A stretch of 64,000 bases of DNA from Amycolatopsis camponoti (GCF_902497555.1 NZ_CABVGP010000002.1:1686501-1750500), one strand, 5' to 3'. Counted from the first letter of the stretch, positions 1 through 13,865 are shown. Notes: generated by a model from the sequence alone, not told the origin. Translations and numbers: made by a program.

Positions 1-3000
1 ACCGGCGTGTTCGTCGGCGCCAGCAACCAGGGCTACGCCGGGGGCATGGTCACCGCGCCCGAGGGCCTGGAAGGGCTGCTGCTGACCGGCGGCTCGGCCG
101 CCGTGCTGTCCGGCCGGCTCGCCTACACCTTCGGGCTGGAGGGCCCGGCCGTCACCGTCGACACGATGTGCTCGTCGTCGCTGGTCGCCCTGCACCTGGC
201 GGTGTCCGCGCTGCGCAACGACGAGTGCACGATGGCCCTGGCCTGCGGCGCGACCGTGATGGCCAACCCCCGCAACTTCGTCGAGTTCAGCCGCCAGCGC
301 GGCCTGTCCGCCGACGGCCGCTGCCGCGCCTTCTCCGCCGACGCCGACGGCACCGGCTGGGGCGAGGGCGTCGGCGTCGTGCTGCTGGAGCGGCTCTCCG
401 ACGCGCGCCGCAACGGCCACCCGGTGCTCGCGGTCATCCGCGGCACCGCGATCAACCAGGACGGCGCGTCCAACGGCCTGACCGCCCCCAACGGGCTTTC
501 CCAGCAGCGCGTGATCGAGGCTGCCTTGGCCAACGCGCGCCTGGCGCCCGAGCAGGTCGACGTCGTCGAGGCGCACGGCACCGGCACCAAGCTCGGCGAC
601 CCGATCGAAGCGCAGGCCCTGCAAGCCACCTACGGCCGCGACCGCGAACGGCCGCTGCTGCTGGGCACGGTCAAGTCGAACATCGGCCACACCCAGGCGG
701 CCTCCGGCGTCGCCGGCGTGATCAAGATGGTCCTCGCCCTGCGGGCGGGCGTCCTGCCGAAGACGCTGTTCGTCGGCGAGCCGACCCCGCACGTGGACTG
801 GTCCGACGGTGCGGTTTCGCTGCTCACCGAGCAGCAGGAGTGGCCCGAGACGGGGGCGCCGCGCCGGGCCGGGGTGTCGTCGTTCGGCGGCAGCGGTACC
901 AACGCGCACGTCGTGCTGGAAGGCGTCACCGAGGAACCCTCTGACTTCGAAGAATCCACTGTGGACACCGCGGTGTGGGTGCTGTCGGGGCGGTCCGACG
1001 CCGCGCTGAAGGCTCGCGCGGCGGAGCTGGCCGAGCTGACGGACGCCAACCTCGCCGACGTCGGCTGGTCCCTGGCCCGGACGCGCTCGGCGTTCGAGCA
1101 CCGCGCCGCCGTGGTCGGCCGGGACCTGCCCACGCTGCTCGCGGGCGTCCGCGAGATCGCCGAATCCGGCACGGCCGCGGGCGTCGGCGGCGAGGCCCAG
1201 GCCGTGGGCGGCACCGTGCTGGTCTTCCCCGGCCAGGGTGCCCAGTGGGCCGGGATGGCCGTGGACCTCCTCGGTGAATCGCCGGTGTTCGCGGCACGGA
1301 TGGCCGAGTGCGCCTCCGCTCTGGAACCCTTCGTGGACTGGAAGCTGACCGACGTCCTCGGTGACGCGACGGCCCTCGAACGCGTCGACGTCGTGCAGCC
1401 GGTTTCGTGGGCGGTCATGGTGTCGCTCGCGGCGCTGTGGGCGGCCCACGGCGTCACGCCGGACGCCGTCGTCGGGCACTCACAGGGCGAGATCGCGGCC
1501 GCCGTCGTCGCGGGTGCCTTGTCCCTGGACGACGGCGCCAAGGTCGTCGCGCTGCGCAGCAAGCTGATCGCCGCCCGGCTGGCCGGCCTCGGCGCGATGG
1601 CGTCGGTCGCCGCGCCCGAAGCGCAGGTCGAGGCGCTGCTCGCGGAGGGTGTCTCCATCGCGGCGGTCAACGGACCCGCCTCCGTGGTGATCTCGGGCGA
1701 GATCGCCGCGGTCGAGGAGGTCCTGGCCCGCGCGGAAGCCGAAGGACTGCGGGTACGCCGGATCCCGGTCGACTACGCATCGCACTCCGCCGTGGTCGAG
1801 GTCCTCGAAACCGAACTGCTCGAAGCCCTGGCGGACCTCGAACCCCGCGCCCCGCGGGTCACGTTCGTCTCCAGCGTCACCGGCGAGACCGCCGAGACGC
1901 TCGACGCCGCCTACTGGTACCGCAACCTGCGGCAGCGCGTGCGCTTCCAGGACGCCACCGAGACCCTCATCGCCGAAGGACACCGGTTCTTCGTCGAGTC
2001 GAGCCCGCACCCCGTCCTCGGTGGCGGCCTCCAAGCGACCCTCGACGACGCGCTCGACCCCGGCGCGGCCGCCGTCGTCGGCACGCTCCGGCGTGGCGAA
2101 GGCGGCTTGACGCGGTTCCTGACCTCGCTGGCTCAGCTGTGGACGCAGGGCCAAGACGTCGACTGGACGGCCGTCTACCCGGACGCGCGCCCGGTCGCTT
2201 TGCCGACATATCCTTTCCAGCGGCAGCGCTACTGGCTCGAGACCCCCGTCGAGACCGTGGCCGCGGCCGACGCGGAGTTCTGGGCCGCCGTCGAGGACGG
2301 CGCTCTCACCGGGGAGCTGGGCGTCACCGCCGAAACGCCGTGGCAGGAGGTGCTGCCCGCGTTGGCGGACTGGCGCCACCGCCGTACCGAGCTGTCCACA
2401 GTGGACCAGTGGCGGTACCGGATCACCTGGCAGCCGGTCGCCGAGCCGGTACCCGCGTTGGCGGGGACCTGGCTGGTCGTGCACGCGCCGGACGTCTGCC
2501 TCGACGCCCTGGAGAAGGCGGGCGCGGTCGTCCGCACCCTGCGCGTCGAGGAGTCCGACGACCGCGCGTCACTGGCCGGGCGGCTGCGGTCCGAGACCGG
2601 CCTCGCGGGCGTGCTCTCGCTGCTCGCGCTGGACGAGAACGAGCAGGCGACGCACCCGGTGCTGCCCACGGGTCTCGCCGCGAACCTCCTGCTCTCCCAG
2701 GCCCTCGGCGACGCCGGGATCACCGCGCCGCTGTGGCTCGCGACGCAGGGGACGGCCGTCGTCGTGCCCGGCGACGAGGCACCGAACCCGGGCCAGGCCA
2801 CGACGTGGGGCCTCGGCCGGGTCCTCGCCCTCGAGCACCCCGACCGCTGGGGCGGCCTGGTCGACCTGCCGGAGACCCTCGACGAGCAGGCCGCGGCCCG
2901 GCTCTGCGCCGTCCTCACCGGCATCGGCGACGAAGACCAGCTGGCCGTCCGCGAGTCCGGGCTGTACCAGCGCCGCTTGCGCCGCGCGCCGGTCGAGGGC

Positions 3001-4075
3001 ACCGCCCCCGAGTGGCGGACGAGCGGCACCGCGCTGATCACCGGCGGCACCGGCGGGCTCGGCGCGCACGTCGCCCGCTGGCTCGTCGGCCGCGGGGCCG
3101 AGCACCTCGTGCTCACCAGCCGCCGCGGTCCCGACGCACCCGGGGCTGCCGAGCTGCGCGAAGAACTGACGGCGCTCGGTGCCGAGGTGACGATCGCCGC
3201 GTGCGACGTCGCCGACCGCGAGGCGCTGACTTCGCTGGTCAGCGGCCTGAAGGACGTTCGCACGGTGGTGCACACCGCCGGCGTCGGCCTGCTCGCCCCG
3301 CTGGCCGACACGACGTTGCCCGAGTTCGAAGAGGGTGCCCGCGCGAAGCTCGCCGGCGCCCGTCACCTGGACGCGTTGTTCGGCGAGGCCGACCTCGACG
3401 CGTTCGTGCTGTACTCTTCGGTCGCCGGCGTGTGGGGCAGTGGCGACCACGGCGCGTACGCCGCCGCGAACGCCTTCGTCGACGCGCTCGCCGAGAGCCG
3501 CCGCGCCCGCGGGCTGGCCGGCACCTCGGTCGCCTGGGGCATCTGGGCCGGCGACGGCATGGTCTCCGACGTCGTCGCCGACCAGCTCAAGTGGCGCGGG
3601 ATCCCGTTCATGGCCCCGGAACCGGCCCTGCTCGGGCTCGGCCAGGTGCTCGACCACGACGAGCCGTTCCTGGCCGTCGCCGACATCGACTGGGAGCGGT
3701 TCGTCCCGGTCTTCACCGCCGCCCGCCCGCGGCCGCTGCTGTCCGAGGTGCCCGAGGTCGCGGCCGTGCTGGCCGCCGAGTCCGAGGTCACCGAGGAGCA
3801 GACCGGTGCGGCGGGCGTCCTGCGCGCCAAGCTGTCCGCGCTGTCCGAAGTGGACCAGGACCGCGAGCTGCTCGCGCTGGTCCGCAAGCACGCGGCCGCC
3901 GTACTGGGCTACGCCGGACCGGAGGACGTCGACTCCTCCCGCGCGTTCCGCGAGCTGGGCTTCGACTCGCTGACCGCGATCGAGCTGCGGAACCGGCTGA
4001 CCGCCGCCACCGGCCTCAAGCTGTCCGCCACCCTCGTGTTCGACTACCCGAACGCGACGACGCTGGCGCGGCACG
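1..4075 (+). other. PKS module A: KS(partial)-AT(mmal)-KR(A-type)-ACP
   Basis: The KS starts mid-domain. Its nucleophile Cys codon is at 169, in DTMCSSS rather than the usual DTACSSS; the catalytic His codons are at 574 and 688. The AT (about 1219-2238) has its nucleophile Ser at 1480 in GHSQG and YASH at 1774-1785, which predicts methylmalonyl-CoA. The KR (about 3022-3650) lacks LDD, has Trp eight residues before the catalytic Tyr, and has His three before it; this is the published A2 fingerprint (L-hydroxyl, epimerised methyl). A dimerisation-element-like stretch (FWAAVE...STVDQWRY) precedes the KR. ACP phosphopantetheine Ser is at 3967 (LGFDSL). Confidence 0.9.
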
Positions 4076-7000
4076 TCCGCACCGAGGTCCTCGGCACTCC
4101 GGCGGCCGCGGTGGCGACGGCGGTCACCGCGACCGACGAGCCCCTCGCCATCGTCGGCATGAGCTGCCGGTTCGCCGGTGGCATCGGCAGCCCGCAGCAG
4201 CTGTGGGACCTGATGATGGCCGAGGCCGACGCCATCGGCGAGTTTCCCGGCGACCGCGGCTGGCACCCCGGCACCCTCTACGACGCCGACCCCGACAGCG
4301 CCGGCCACAGCTACACCCGTGCCGGCGGGTTCCTCTACGACGCGGCCGAGTTCGACCCGGGCTTCTTCGGCATCAGCCCGCGGGAGGCCCTCGCGATGGA
4401 CCCGCAGCAGCGCGTCGTCATGGAAGCCTCCTGGGAGGCCTTCGAAGACGCCGGGCTCGACCAGGCCGCCGTCCGCGGCAGCCGCACCGGCGTGTTCGTC
4501 GGCGCCAGCGGCCACGACTACGGCCAGCGGCTGCGCGAGGTTCCCGAAGGCGTCGAGGGCCACCTGGTCACCGGCGGCACCGGCAGCGTCACGTCCGGCC
4601 GCGTCGCCTACACCTTCGGGCTCGAGGGCCCCGCGGTCACCATCGACACGGGCTGCTCGTCGTCGCTGGTCGCCCTGCACCTGGCCGGCCAGGCACTGCG
4701 GTCGGGGGAGTGCGACCTCGCGCTGGCCGGTGGCGTCGCGGTGATGTCGACCCCGGCGCCGTTCGTCGCCTTCAGCCGTCAGCGCGCGCTGGCCGCGGAC
4801 GGCCGCAGCAAGCCGTTCTCCGCCGAGGCCGACGGCATGGGCCTGGCCGAGGGCGTCGGCATGCTGCTCGTCGAACGGCTTTCCGACGCCCAGCGCAAGG
4901 GCCACCGCGTGCTGGCCGTGGTCCGCGGCACCGCCACCAACCAGGATGGCGCCTCCAACGGCCTGACCGCGCCGAACGGCCCGTCGCAGCAGCGCGTGAT
5001 CCTCTCCGCGCTCGCCGCGGCCGGCCTCGAACCGTCCGAAGTGGACGCCGTCGAGGCGCACGGCACGGGCACCACCCTCGGTGACCCGATCGAGGCCCAG
5101 GCCCTGATGGCCACCTACGGACGTGAGCGGGAAGCGCCGCTGTGGCTCGGCTCGGTCAAGTCGAACATCGGGCACAGCCAGGCCGCCGCGGGTGCCGCGG
5201 GCGTCATCAAGATGGTGCTGGCCATGCGCCACGGCGTCCTGCCGCGCTCGCTGCACTCGGAACACCCGTCGCCGCACGTCGACTGGTCCGTCGGATCCGT
5301 CGAACTGCTCACCGAGGCCACGCCGTGGCCGGACAAGCCCGGACCGCGCCGCGTCGGCGTGTCCTCGTTCGGCGTCGGCGGCACCAACGCCCACGTCGTC
5401 CTCGAACACGACCCCTCGCCCGAACCCGTCGTCGAACGCGAGCCGGTCACGGGACCGGTGCCGTGGGTGCTTTCGGCCCGCTCGGCGGCCGGGCTACCCG
5501 CGCAGGCCGCGAAACTGGCCGCCGCCGCGGCCGCGGACATCGCGGACATCGGCCGGTCCCTCGCTTCGACGCGGACCGCGTTCGAGCACCGGGCCGTGGT
5601 GCTGGGCGACGACCGTGACGCGTTGCTGGCCGGGCTCGCCGACCTGACCACCGGGACGCCGAGCGCCTCGGTGGTGACCGGGGTGGCTTCCGCGGTGGGG
5701 CGGACGGTGTTCGTGTTCCCCGGCCAGGGTGCGCAGTGGGCCGGGATGGCGGTGGGCCTGCTGGACTCGTCGCCGGCGTTCGCCGAGCGGTTCGCGGAGT
5801 GCGCGGCCGCGCTCGAATCCTTTGTGGACTGGTCGCCGTTCTCCGAGCTGCGCGACGGCTCGCTGGACCGGGTCGATGTCGTGCAGCCCCTGTCGTGGGC
5901 GGTGATGGTCTCCCTCGCCGCGCTCTGGCGGTCGCACGGTGTCGAGCCGGACGCCGTCGTCGGGCACTCCCAGGGCGAGATCGCCGCGGCGGTCGTCGCC
6001 GGGGGACTGTCCCTGGTGGACGGTGCCCGCGTGGTGGCGTTGCGCAGCAAGGCGATCGCCGCCGGGCTCGCGGGTCGGGGCGGGATGGCGTCGATCGCGC
6101 TGGACGCGTCTCGCCTGGCCGCCCTGCTCGACGACCGGATCTCGATCGCGGCGTTCAACAGCCCGGCTTCGACGGTGGTCTGCGGTGACCCGGTGGCGTT
6201 GGAAGCCCTGGTCGCGCGCTGCGTGGCTGACGGCGTCCGTGCTCGCGTGATCCCGGTGGACTACGCCTCGCACTCGGCGCACGTGGAAGCGATCGAGGGC
6301 GAACTGCTCGACGTGCTCGCCGCGGTCGAGCCGCGGACCGGCGACGTCCCGTTCTACTCGACGGTGATCGCCGAGCCGATCGACACGGCGACACTGGACG
6401 CCGGGTACTGGTACCGCAACCTGCGTCAGCCGGTCCTGTTCACCCAGACCATCGAAGCGCTGGCGGCGCGCGAGCACACCGTCTTCGTCGAGGTCAGCCC
6501 GCACCCGGTCGTCACGTCCGCGATCGCCGAAGCCGTCCCGGACGCCATCGCCACCGGCACGCTCCGGCGCGGCGAGGGCGGCCTGGCGCGGTTCCGCACG
6601 TCGCTGGCCGAGCTGCACGTCCGCGGCGTCGACGTCGACTGGGCGCCGGTGTTCCCGGGCGCCGCGACAATCCCGCTGCCCACCTACGCCTTCCAGCACC
6701 AGCGCTACTGGCTGGACGCCCCCACCGGCGCCGACGCGCTGGGCGACGAGTTCTGGGCCGCCGTCGAGCAGTCCGACTTCGGGGCACTCGCCGCCTGGCG
6801 CGCGAAGCGGCACGCCGGGTCCACTGTGGATGGCTGGCGGTACCGGGTCGAGTGGACGCCGCTCACCGTCGCTACCGACACCACCGTGGCGGGCTGGCTC
6901 GTCGTCGGACCCGACCCGCACGGCCTCGCCGACGGCCTCGGTGCGCGGCCGCTGGAGCTACCGTCCGAAGTGGACCGTGAGCGGTGGGCCGAGCTGCTCG

Positions 7001-10000
7001 GCGAGGCGGGACCGTTCCAGGGCGTGCTCTCCCTGCTCGATGGTCTCGTCCCGAACCTGACGCTGCTGCACGCTCTCGGCGACGCGGGCATCGACGCGCC
7101 GCTCTGGTGGGCCACCAGCGGCGCGGTCAGCACCGGCGCCACCGACCCCATCCGCGCCGCCGGACAGGCCCTGACCTGGGGCTTCGGCCGGATCGCGGCC
7201 ATGGAGTACCCCCAGCGCTTCGGCGGCCTCGTCGACCTCCCGGCCGAGCTGGACGCCCGCGTCTTCACCCGGCTCGCCGCCATCCTCGGCGCACCCGGCT
7301 TCGAAGACCAGGTGGCCGTCCGGGCTTCCGGCGTCTTCGGCCGCCGGCTGGTCCGCGCGGCTCCGGCCCGCGAGACGGCGACGCCGTGGCGGGCCTCCGG
7401 CACCGTGCTGCTCACCGGCGGCACCGGCGGGGTCGGCCCGCACCTGGCCCGCTGGCTCGCCGGCGCCGGGGCCGAGCGGCTGGTCCTCACCAGCCGGCGC
7501 GGTCAGGACCTCCCCGAGCTGACCGCCGAGCTGGCCGACCTCGGCACCGAGCTGACCGTCGCGACCTGCGATGTCGCCGACCGCGACCAGCTGGCCGAGC
7601 TGCTGGAATGCCTGCCGGATCTCACCGCGGTGGTACACGCTGCCGCGGTGCTCGACGACGGCGTCCTCGACGGGCTCACCGACGAGCGGATCAGCGGCGT
7701 CCTGCGCCCCAAGGCCGACGCCGCGCGGCACCTGCACGAGCTGACCGCGGACCGCGACCTCTCGGCGTTCGTCCTGTTCTCCTCGCTGGCGGGCACGCTC
7801 GGCGGGCCGGGCCAGGCGAGCTACGCCGCGGCCAACACCTACCTCGACGCGCTCGCCCGCGAACGCCGCGCCGCGGGTCTGCCCGCGACGGCCGTGGCGT
7901 GGGGCGCGTGGGCCGGTGGCCGGGGCGAGGGCCTGGCCGCGCAAGGCCTGCCCGCGATGGCGCCCGAGCTGGCCGTCCTCGCCCTGCAGCAGGCCCTGGA
8001 CGAAGACGAGACCGTGCTCGCCGTCGCCGACATCCGCTGGGCCCGCTACCGCAGGACCCTGGCCCAGGGCCGGCCGAGTGCCGCGCTGCTGGGCATCCCC
8101 GAAGCGGCGGCGCCGGAAGCTCCCGAAACCGGGTGGGCCGAGCGGCTGGCCGGGCTGAGCGAGGACGAGCAGCAGCGGCTGGTCCTGGAGCTGATCCAGG
8201 CCCAGGCCGCGGTGGCGCTCGGCTACCCCGGACCCGAGTCGATCGAGCCGGACCGCGCCTTCCGTGACCTCGGCTTCGACTCACTCACCGCCGTCGACCT
8301 GCGCAACCGCCTCGGCGAGGTCACCGGCCTGCGGCTGCCGGTCACGCTGGTCTTCGACCACCCGACCGCGGTCGTGCTCGCCGGGCACGTCCGGCGTGAG
8401 CTGGTGGGCGGCGCGGACGACACCGTGGCCGAAGCCGCCGCCCCGGTGGCGGCGGGCACCGACGAGCCGATCGCGATCGTCGCGATGTCCTGCCGCTACC
8501 CCGGTGGCGTGACCGATCCCGACGCCCTGTGGCGGCTCGTCGCCGACGGCGTCGACGCGGTCGGCGAGTTCCCGGCCGACCGCGGCTGGGACGTCGAAGG
8601 GCTCTTCGACGCCGACCCGGACAAGCCCGGCACGTTCTACACGCGCGGCGGCGGCTTCCTGCACGACGCGGCGGAGTTCGACCCCGCGTTCTTCGGGATC
8701 GCGCCGCGCGAGGCACCCGCGATCGACCCGCAGCAGCGGCTGCTGCTGGAGACGTCGTGGGAGGCCGTCGAGCGCGCGGGCATCGACCCGGCGCTGCTGC
8801 GCGGCAGCCGGACCGGCGTGTTCGTGGGCTCCAACTACCACGACTACGGCTCCCGGGTGCGGCACGCGCCCGGCGAGTTCGAGGGGCACCTGGCGACCGG
8901 CAGCGCGGGCAGCGTCGCGTCCGGCCGGATCGCCTACACCTTCGGGCTCGAAGGCCCGGCGGTCACGGTCGACACGGCGTGCTCGTCGTCCCTGGTCGCG
9001 CTGCACTGGGCGGTCAAGGCCCTGCGTTCCGGCGAGTGCGAGCTCGCGCTGGCCGGCGGCGTCACGGTGATCTCCTCGGTCGACACGTTCGTCGAGTTCA
9101 GCCGGCAGCGCGCGCTGTCACCGGACGGCCGGTGCCGCGCGTTCTCCGCGGACGCCGACGGCGCGGGCTGGGCCGAGGGCGTCGGCATGGTGCTGGTGGA
9201 ACGGCTGTCCGACGCGCGCCGCAACGGGCACCCGGTGCTCGCGGTCGTGCGCGGCAGCGCGGTCAACCAGGACGGCGCGTCCAACGGCATGACCGCGCCG
9301 AGCGGGCCCGCGCAGCAGCGCGTCATCCGCGCGGCACTGGCCGACGCGGCACTGACACCGTCCGATGTGGACGCCGTCGAGGCGCACGGGACCGGCACCA
9401 CGCTGGGCGACCCGATCGAGGCGCAGGCGCTCATCGCGACCTACGGTCAGGACCGGGAACGGCCGCTGTGGCTGGGCTCGGTGAAGTCCAACATCGGGCA
9501 CACCCAGGCCGCGTCCGGCATCGCGGGTGTGATCAAGATGGTGCAGGCGCTGCGCAACGGCGTCCTGCCGCGGACGCTGCACGCCGAGACGCCGTCGCCG
9601 CACATCGACTGGTCCGCCGGGCAGGTGCGGCTGCTGTCGGAGCCGGTCGAGTGGGCCGCGAACGGCCACCCGCGCCGCGCGGCGGTGTCCTCGTTCGGGG
9701 TCAGCGGCACCAACGTGCACACGATCATCGAAGAGGCCCCCTCAGCGGCCGATCCGGTGGAAGCGGTGACGTCGCAGCGGTTCAGCGTCTGGCCGGTGTC
9801 GGCCCGGTCCGAAGCCGCACTGCGCGGCCAGGCCCGGCGCCTGCTGACCTTCACGGAGTCCGAAGTGGACACCGCTGACGTCGCCCGTTCTTTGTCTGCC
9901 CGCGCGAAGTTCGCGCACCGCGCGGTGGTCGTCGGCGAGAACCTCGGCGAACTGCGCGACGGACTGGCCGCGCTGGCCGCGGACCGGCCCGCCGCCGGGC

Positions 10001-13000
10001 TGCGGCAGCACACCGCGCGCACCGGGCGGACGGCGTTCCTGTTCACCGGGCAGGGCGCGCAGCGGCTCGGCATGGGAAGTGAGCTGTACGAGCGGTTCCC
10101 GGTCTTCGCCGATGCCTTCGACGCGGTCTGCGGGCACTTCGACCTGCCGCTGCGCGACGTCGTCTTCGGTGACGACCCGGCCCGGCTCGACCGGACCGGC
10201 TTCACGCAACCCGCGTTGTTCGCCGTCGAGGTCGCGTTGTTCCGGCTCCTGGAGTCGTGGGACGTCCGCGCGGACTTCCTGGCCGGCCACTCGATCGGCG
10301 AGCTGGCCGCGGCGCACGTCGCCGGGGTGCTTTCGCTGGCCGATGCGGCGAAGCTGGTCGCCGCGCGCGGCCGGCTGATGGAGGCGCTGCCCGAGGGCGG
10401 GGCCATGGTCGCGATCGCCGCTCCCGAAGCCGAGGTCGTCCCGCTGCTCGACGAGCGCGTCTCGCTGGCCGCGGTGAACGGGCCCGAAGCCGTCGTCGTC
10501 TCGGGTGAGACCGAAGCCGTGCTGGCCCTCAAGGAGCACTTCGCGGCGCTCGGCCGCAAGACCAAGCGGCTGGACGTCTCGCACGCGTTCCACTCGCCGC
10601 TCATGGACCCGATGCTCACCGAGTTCGCGGCGGTCGCGGCGGGGCTCACCTATCGGCAGCCGCGGATCCCGGTCGTGGCGACCGGCGACGTCGCGACGCC
10701 GGAGTACTGGGTGCGGCACGTGCGGGAGGCCGTCCGGTTCGCCGACAGTATCCGCCGGCTGGCCGACGAAGGCGTGAACCGGTTCGTCGAGCTGGGCCCG
10801 GACGCGGTGCTCGCCGCGCTCGTCCCGGACTGCGCCGGACCGGCCGAGCTGAGTGTGGGATCGTTGCTGCGCAAGGGACACGACGAAGAACGGTCGCTGC
10901 TCGTCGCGCTCGCCGGTCTGCACACCGCCGGCGCCGACGTCGACTGGGCCGCGGTGCTCGCCGGCGGCGGGCACGTCGAGCTGCCGACGTACGCGTTCCA
11001 GCGCGAGCGGTATTGGCTGGACGTCCCGGCCGTGACCGGCGACGTCACCGGCGCCGGGCTCAGCGCACCGGACCACCCGCTGCTGGGCGCGGCGGTGTCG
11101 CTGGCCGGTTCCGACGGCGCGTTGTTCACGAGCCTGTTGTCGGCGACCAGCCACCCGCTGCTCGCGCAGCACGTCGTGCTCGGCAGCGTGCTGCTGCCGG
11201 GGACGGCGTTCATGGAACTGGCCGTGCACGCCGCCGACCAGGTCGGCTGCGAACGCGTCGAGGAGCTGACCCTCGCCGCACCCCTGGTGCTGCCGGAGAC
11301 CGGCGGCGTCCGGCTGCAGGTCGCCGTCGGCGGCCCCGACCGGTTCGGCACCCGCTCGATCGACATCTACTCCCGCGCCGGCGACGCCATGGAGGACGAG
11401 CCGTGGACCACGCACGCCAGCGGCACGCTCGCCGCGACGGCGGCCCCCGCGGCCGGTGACCTGACCGGGACCTGGCCGCCGGCCGGCGCCGAGCCGATCG
11501 ACCTCGACGGGCTCTACGACCGCATCGCGGCCAACGGGTTCGCCTACGGGCCCGCGTTCCAGGGGCTGCACCGCGCCTGGCGCGCCGGCGACGAGATCTT
11601 CGCCGAGGTCGACCTGCCGGACGAGGAGCGGGCGGAAGCCGAGCGCTTCGGCCTGCACCCGGCGTTGCTCGACGCGGCTCTGCACACCGTGGCCCTGCGC
11701 GACGAAAGCCGGGCGGTGCTGCCGTTCGCGTGGTCGGGCGTGACCCTGCACGCGGGTGGCGCGTCGGCTCTGCGCGTGCGCGTCACCGGGCAGGGCGACG
11801 ACACGGTGGCCCTGGCGGTCGCCGACCAGGACGGGCTGCCGGTGGCCACCATCGGTGCGCTGACGCTGCGGCCGGTCTCGGCCGAGCAGCTCGACGTCGC
11901 GCGCTCGGCGTACCACGAGTCGCTGTTCCGGGTGGGCTGGGTGATGGCCCCGATCACCCCGGTCAGCCACTCGGCGGCGGAACGCTGGGCGGTCGTCGGG
12001 CACGACGTCGGCGTCCGCGTCACCAAGGCCCTCGGCACGGCCGGCGTCCCGGTGGAGTCCTACCCGGACTTCGACGCGCTCGGCGCGGCCGTGGCGGCGG
12101 GTGCCCCGGTGCCCGAGGTGGTCGTGATGACCAGCGGCCCGCAGGAGGACGAAGACGTCGCGCGGGCGGTCCGGACGGCCACGCACGGCGCGCTGGAGCA
12201 GGTGCAGGAGTGGCTGGCGAGCGAGCGGTTCGCCGGTTCGCGGCTGGTGTTCGTCACCCGGGGCGCGATCGCGACGCGGGTCGGCGAAGGCATCACCGAC
12301 CTCGCGACGGCGGCGGTCGTCGGCCTGGTCCGCTCCGCGCAGTCGGAGAACCCCGGCCGGTTCGTGCTGGTCGATCTCGACGACCGCGAAGTCTCCTACG
12401 CGGCGCTCCCGTCCGCGGTGGCCTGCGGCGAGCCGCACGTCGCGGTCCGGGTCGGCGCGATCCAGGTACCGCGGCTGGCGCGCGTCCCGGCCACCAGCCC
12501 GGCGCCGGTCCCCGAGTGGGACCCCGAGGGCACGGTGCTGATCACCGGCGCCACCGGGACGCTGGGCACGCTCGTCGCCCGGCACCTGGTGACCGCCCGG
12601 GGAGCGCGCAGGCTGGTGCTGACCAGCCGGCGCGGACCGGCCGCGGAAGGCGCCCGCGAGCTGGTCGACGAGCTGACGGCGTGGGGCGCGGACGTCACCA
12701 TGGCGGCTTGCGACGTCTCTGACCGGGACTCGCTGGCCGCGCTGCTGGCCTCCGTGCCCGCCGAGCATCCGCTGACCGCGGTGGTGCACACGGCCGGTGT
12801 CCTCGACGACGGCGTCGTGTCGGCGCTGACGACCCGTCAGCTGGACACGGCCCTGCGGCCCAAGGTCGACGCGGCGTGGCACCTGCACGAGCTGACGGCC
12901 GGGATGAACCTGGCCGGGTTCGTGGTGTTCTCGTCGCTGGCCGGCACGTTCGGCGGCACGGGCCAGGCGAACTACGCGGCGGCCAACGCGTTCCTCGACG

Positions 13001-13848
13001 CGCTGGCGCACGTGCGCCGGGCGCAGGGGCTGCCGGGGCTGTCGCTGGCGTGGGGCCTGTGGGCCGAGCGCAGCGGCATGACCGGCAAGCTCGGCGAGGC
13101 GGATCTGTCCCGGTTGGCACGCGGCGGCGTCGAGCCGATGCCGTCGGAGGAGGGGCTGGACCTGTTCGACGTGGCCTGCACCCTCGACGAGGCGGTCCTG
13201 CTCCCGGTGCGGCTGGTGGTGGAGGCGATGCGCGACCGCGTCGGCGAAGACGCGATCCCGGTGATCCTGCGCAGCCTGATCCGCACCCCGGTCCGCCGAG
13301 CGGTCCGCGCGACGACGGCCCCGGCCGACCCGGTGGACAGCCTGACCCACCGCCTGGCGGGAATGTCGGAGGCGGAGCGCGACGGAGCATTGCTGGACCT
13401 GGTCCGCACGCACGCGGCCACGGTGCTGGGCTACGCGGGCCCGGACGCGATCGAGCCGGACCGCGGGTTCTTGGAACTGGGCTTCGATTCGTTGAGCGCG
13501 GTGGAGCTGCGGAATCTCCTGGGCGCGGCCACGGGGTTGCGCCTGCCGGCGACGCTGCTGTTCGACTACCCGTCGACCACGGTGCTGGTGGGGTACTTGA
13601 GGTCCGAGCTGGTCCCGGACGTCCCGGCGGCGATCCTCCCGGCGCTGGCGGAGCTGGACCGGGTGGAGTTCGCGTTGCCGGAGCTGCTGGCGGACTCGTC
13701 GGCCCGGGCGACGTTGGGTACGCGGCTGCAGGAGCTGCTGGCCCGGGTGAACGGCGCCTCCGCAACGGTTACCGCGGTGGAGGAGAAGCTGGAGTCCGCG
13801 ACGGACGACGAGATGTTCGCCCTGATCGACGAGCTGGACCTCGACTGA
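1..13848 (+). CDS. Type I modular PKS, 3 modules (5'-truncated): PKS1
   Basis: Extends a polyketide chain by three units. The reading frame is open from base 1, so the start lies upstream; 4615 residues are visible, ending at TGA 13846-13848. Approximate domain order by residue: module A KS (partial) 1-308, AT 407-745, KR 1008-1215, ACP 1290-1357; module B KS 1379-1802, AT 1900-2235, KR 2466-2665, ACP 2724-2800; module C KS 2821-3245, AT 3344-3670, DH 3687-3965, KR 4176-4365, ACP 4464-4535; C-terminal docking region about 4540-4615 ending in an acidic [17 protein letters not shown] helix. KS active-site Cys, EAHGTGT His and KSNIGH His are visible. ATs of A and B read methylmalonyl (GHSQG, YASH); C reads malonyl (GHSIG, HAFH). 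It should hand its chain to PKS2, 148 nt downstream. No thioesterase or loading domain is seen. Function is firm; the product is unknown. Confidence 0.97.
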   Translation, partial: TGVFVGASNQGYAGGMVTAPEGLEGLLLTGGSAAVLSGRLAYTFGLEGPAVTVDTMCSSSLVALHLAVSALRNDECTMALACGATVMANPRNFVEFSRQRGLSADGRCRAFSADADGTGWGEGVGVVLLERLSDARRNGHPVLAVIRGTAINQDGASNGLTAPNGLSQQRVIEAALANARLAPEQVDVVEAHGTGTKLGDPIEAQALQATYGRDRERPLLLGTVKSNIGHTQAASGVAGVIKMVLALRAGVLPKTLFVGEPTPHVDWSDGAVSLLTEQQEWPETGAPRRAGVSSFGGSGTNAHVVLEGVTEEPSDFEESTVDTAVWVLSGRSDAALKARAAELAELTDANLADVGWSLARTRSAFEHRAAVVGRDLPTLLAGVREIAESGTAAGVGGEAQAVGGTVLVFPGQGAQWAGMAVDLLGESPVFAARMAECASALEPFVDWKLTDVLGDATALERVDVVQPVSWAVMVSLAALWAAHGVTPDAVVGHSQGEIAAAVVAGALSLDDGAKVVALRSKLIAARLAGLGAMASVAAPEAQVEALLAEGVSIAAVNGPASVVISGEIAAVEEVLARAEAEGLRVRRIPVDYASHSAVVEVLETELLEALADLEPRAPRVTFVSSVTGETAETLDAAYWYRNLRQRVRFQDATETLIAEGHRFFVESSPHPVLGGGLQATLDDALDPGAAAVVGTLRRGEGGLTRFLTSLAQLWTQGQDVDWTAVYPDARPVALPTYPFQRQRYWLETPVETVAAADAEFWAAVEDGALTGELGVTAETPWQEVLPALADWRHRRTELSTVDQWRYRITWQPVAEPVPALAGTWLVVHAPDVCLDALEKAGAVVRTLRVEESDDRASLAGRLRSETGLAGVLSLLALDENEQATHPVLPTGLAANLLLSQALGDAGITAPLWLATQGTAVVVPGDEAPNPGQATTWGLGRVLALEHPDRWGGLVDLPETLDEQAAARLCAVLTGIGDEDQLAVRESGLYQRRLRRAPVEGTAPEWRTSGTALITGGTGGLGAHVARWLVGRGAEHLVLTSRRGPDAPGAAELREELTALGAEVTIAACDVADREALTSLVSGLKDVRTVVHTAGVGLLAPLADTTLPEFEEGARAKLAGARHLDALFGEADLDAFVLYSSVAGVWGSGDHGAYAAANAFVDALAESRRARGLAGTSVAWGIWAGDGMVSDVVADQLKWRGIPFMAPEPALLGLGQVLDHDEPFLAVADIDWERFVPVFTAARPRPLLSEVPEVAAVLAAESEVTEEQTGAAGVLRAKLSALSEVDQDRELLALVRKHAAAVLGYAGPEDVDSSRAFRELGFDSLTAIELRNRLTAATGLKLSATLVFDYPNATTLARHVRTEVLGTPAAAVATAVTATDEPLAIVGMSCRFAGGIGSPQQLWDLMMAEADAIGEFPGDRGWHPGTLYDADPDSAGHSYTRAGGFLYDAAEFDPGFFGISPREALAMDPQQRVVMEASWEAFEDAGLDQAAVRGSRTGVFVGASGHDYGQRLREVPEGVEGHLVTGGTGSVTSGRVAYTFGLEGPAVTIDTGCSSSLVALHLAGQALRSGECDLALAGGVAVMSTPAPFVAFSRQRALAADGRSKPFSAEADGMGLAEGVGMLLVERLSDAQRKGHRVLAVVRGTATNQDGASNGLTAPNGPSQQRVILSALAAAGLEPSEVDAVEAHGTGTTLGDPIEAQALMATYGREREAPLWLGSVKSNIGHSQAAAGAAGVIKMVLAMRHGVLPRSLHSEHPSPHVDWSVGSVELLTEATPWPDKPGPRRVGVSSFGVGGTNAHVVLEHDPSPEPVVEREPVTGPVPWVLSARSAAGLPAQAAKLAAAAAADIADIGRSLASTRTAFEHRAVVLGDDRDALLAGLADLTTGTPSASVVTGVASAVGRTVFVFPGQGAQWAGMAVGLLDSSPAFAERFAECAAALESFVDWSPFSELRDGSLDRVDVVQPLSWAVMVSLAALWRSHGVEPDAVVGHSQGEIAAAVVAGGLSLVDGARVVALRSKAIAAGLAGRGGMASIALDASRLAALLDDRISIAAFNSPASTVVCGDPVALEALVARCVADGVRARVIPVDYASHSAHVEAIEGELLDVLAAVEPRTGDVPFYSTVIAEPIDTATLDAGYWYRNLRQPVLFTQTIEALAAREHTVFVEVSPHPVVTSAIAEAVPDAIATGTLRRGEGGLARFRTSLAELHVRGVDVDWAPVFPGAATIPLPTYAFQHQRYWLDAPTGADALGDEFWAAVEQSDFGALAAWRAKRHAGSTVDGWRYRVEWTPLTVATDTTVAGWLVVGPDPHGLADGLGARPLELPSEVDRERWAELLGEAGPFQGVLSLLDGLVPNLTLLHALGDAGIDAPLWWATSGAVSTGATDPIRAAGQALTWGFGRIAAMEYPQRFGGLVDLPAELDARVFTRLAAILGAPGFEDQVAVRASGVFGRRLVRAAPARETATPWRASGTVLLTGGTGGVGPHLARWLAGAGAERLVLTSRRGQDLPELTAELADLGTELTVATCDVADRDQLAELLECLPDLTAVVHAAAVLDDGVLDGLTDERISGVLRPKADAARHLHELTADRDLSAFVLFSSLAGTLGGPGQASYAAANTYLDALARERRAAGLPATAVAWGAWAGGRGEGLAAQGLPAMAPELAVLALQQALDEDETVLAVADIRWARYRRTLAQGRPSAALLGIPEAAAPEAPETGWAERLAGLSEDEQQRLVLELIQAQAAVALGYPGPESIEPDRAFRDLGFDSLTAVDLRNRLGEVTGLRLPVTLVFDHPTAVVLAGHVRRELVGGADDTVAEAAAPVAAGTDEPIAIVAMSCRYPGGVTDPDALWRLVADGVDAVGEFPADRGWDVEGLFDADPDKPGTFYTRGGGFLHDAAEFDPAFFGIAPREAPAIDPQQRLLLETSWEAVERAGIDPALLRGSRTGVFVGSNYHDYGSRVRHAPGEFEGHLATGSAGSVASGRIAYTFGLEGPAVTVDTACSSSLVALHWAVKALRSGECELALAGGVTVISSVDTFVEFSRQRALSPDGRCRAFSADADGAGWAEGVGMVLVERLSDARRNGHPVLAVVRGSAVNQDGASNGMTAPSGPAQQRVIRAALADAALTPSDVDAVEAHGTGTTLGDPIEAQALIATYGQDRERPLWLGSVKSNIGHTQAASGIAGVIKMVQALRNGVLPRTLHAETPSPHIDWSAGQVRLLSEPVEWAANGHPRRAAVSSFGVSGTNVHTIIEEAPSAADPVEAVTSQRFSVWPVSARSEAALRGQARRLLTFTESEVDTADVARSLSARAKFAHRAVVVGENLGELRDGLAALAADRPAAGLRQHTARTGRTAFLFTGQGAQRLGMGSELYERFPVFADAFDAVCGHFDLPLRDVVFGDDPARLDRTGFTQPALFAVEVALFRLLESWDVRADFLAGHSIGELAAAHVAGVLSLADAAKLVAARGRLMEALPEGGAMVAIAAPEAEVVPLLDERVSLAAVNGPEAVVVSGETEAVLALKEHFAALGRKTKRLDVSHAFHSPLMDPMLTEFAAVAAGLTYRQPRIPVVATGDVATPEYWVRHVREAVRFADSIRRLADEGVNRFVELGPDAVLAALVPDCAGPAELSVGSLLRKGHDEERSLLVALAGLHTAGADVDWAAVLAGGGHVELPTYAFQRERYWLDVPAVTGDVTGAGLSAPDHPLLGAAVSLAGSDGALFTSLLSATSHPLLAQHVVLGSVLLPGTAFMELAVHAADQVGCERVEELTLAAPLVLPETGGVRLQVAVGGPDRFGTRSIDIYSRAGDAMEDEPWTTHASGTLAATAAPAAGDLTGTWPPAGAEPIDLDGLYDRIAANGFAYGPAFQGLHRAWRAGDEIFAEVDLPDEERAEAERFGLHPALLDAALHTVALRDESRAVLPFAWSGVTLHAGGASALRVRVTGQGDDTVALAVADQDGLPVATIGALTLRPVSAEQLDVARSAYHESLFRVGWVMAPITPVSHSAAERWAVVGHDVGVRVTKALGTAGVPVESYPDFDALGAAVAAGAPVPEVVVMTSGPQEDEDVARAVRTATHGALEQVQEWLASERFAGSRLVFVTRGAIATRVGEGITDLATAAVVGLVRSAQSENPGRFVLVDLDDREVSYAALPSAVACGEPHVAVRVGAIQVPRLARVPATSPAPVPEWDPEGTVLITGATGTLGTLVARHLVTARGARRLVLTSRRGPAAEGARELVDELTAWGADVTMAACDVSDRDSLAALLASVPAEHPLTAVVHTAGVLDDGVVSALTTRQLDTALRPKVDAAWHLHELTAGMNLAGFVVFSSLAGTFGGTGQANYAAANAFLDALAHVRRAQGLPGLSLAWGLWAERSGMTGKLGEADLSRLARGGVEPMPSEEGLDLFDVACTLDEAVLLPVRLVVEAMRDRVGEDAIPVILRSLIRTPVRRAVRATTAPADPVDSLTHRLAGMSEAERDGALLDLVRTHAATVLGYAGPDAIEPDRGFLELGFDSLSAVELRNLLGAATGLRLPATLLFDYPSTTVLVGYLRSELVPDVPAAILPALAELDRVEFALPELLADSSARATLGTRLQELLARVNGASATVTAVEEKLESATDDEMFALIDELDLD
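4135..8400 (+). other. PKS module B: KS-AT(mmal)-KR(B-type)-ACP
   Basis: KS Cys codon is at 4654 in DTGCSSS. The AT (about 5700-6710) has GHSQG and YASH and so predicts methylmalonyl-CoA. The KR (about 7396-8000) carries LDD in AAVLDDG, giving a D-hydroxyl (B-type); Pro is at position 144 but Ser, not Asn, at 148, so epimerisation cannot be called. The segment between AT and KR is shorter than in modules A, D or F (FWAAVE leads almost directly to STVDGWRY). ACP Ser codon is at 8281. Predicted unit: methyl branch with hydroxyl. Confidence 0.9.
8461..13605 (+). other. PKS module C: KS-AT(mal)-DH-KR(B-type)-ACP
   Basis: KS Cys codon is at 8980. The AT (about 10030-11010) has GHSIG and HAFH: malonyl-CoA. 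The DH (about 11059-11900) has an intact HxxxGxxxxP with His codon at 11170, YGPAFQG, and LLDAALH with Asp at 11671. The KR (about 12526-13100) has [11 protein letters not shown], Ser136 and YAAAN, so it should be active B-type, the usual partner for a trans double bond. ACP Ser codon is at 13489. Predicted unit: CH=CH. Confidence 0.9.
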
Positions 13849-13865
13849 GCCGGTCTGCCGCGGCT

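Noticed and set aside
4654..4656. KS variants DTMCSSS (A), DTGCSSS (B), DTACSSA (G), DTACSAS (M) as inactive KSs
   Set aside because: The nucleophile Cys and both His motifs are present in each; changes beside the Cys are tolerated in the family.
1407..5084. Long + strand open frames in a second phase across modules A and B
   Set aside because: Arg-rich shadow of PKS1 with no recognisable domain; the PKS frame contains all catalytic motifs.
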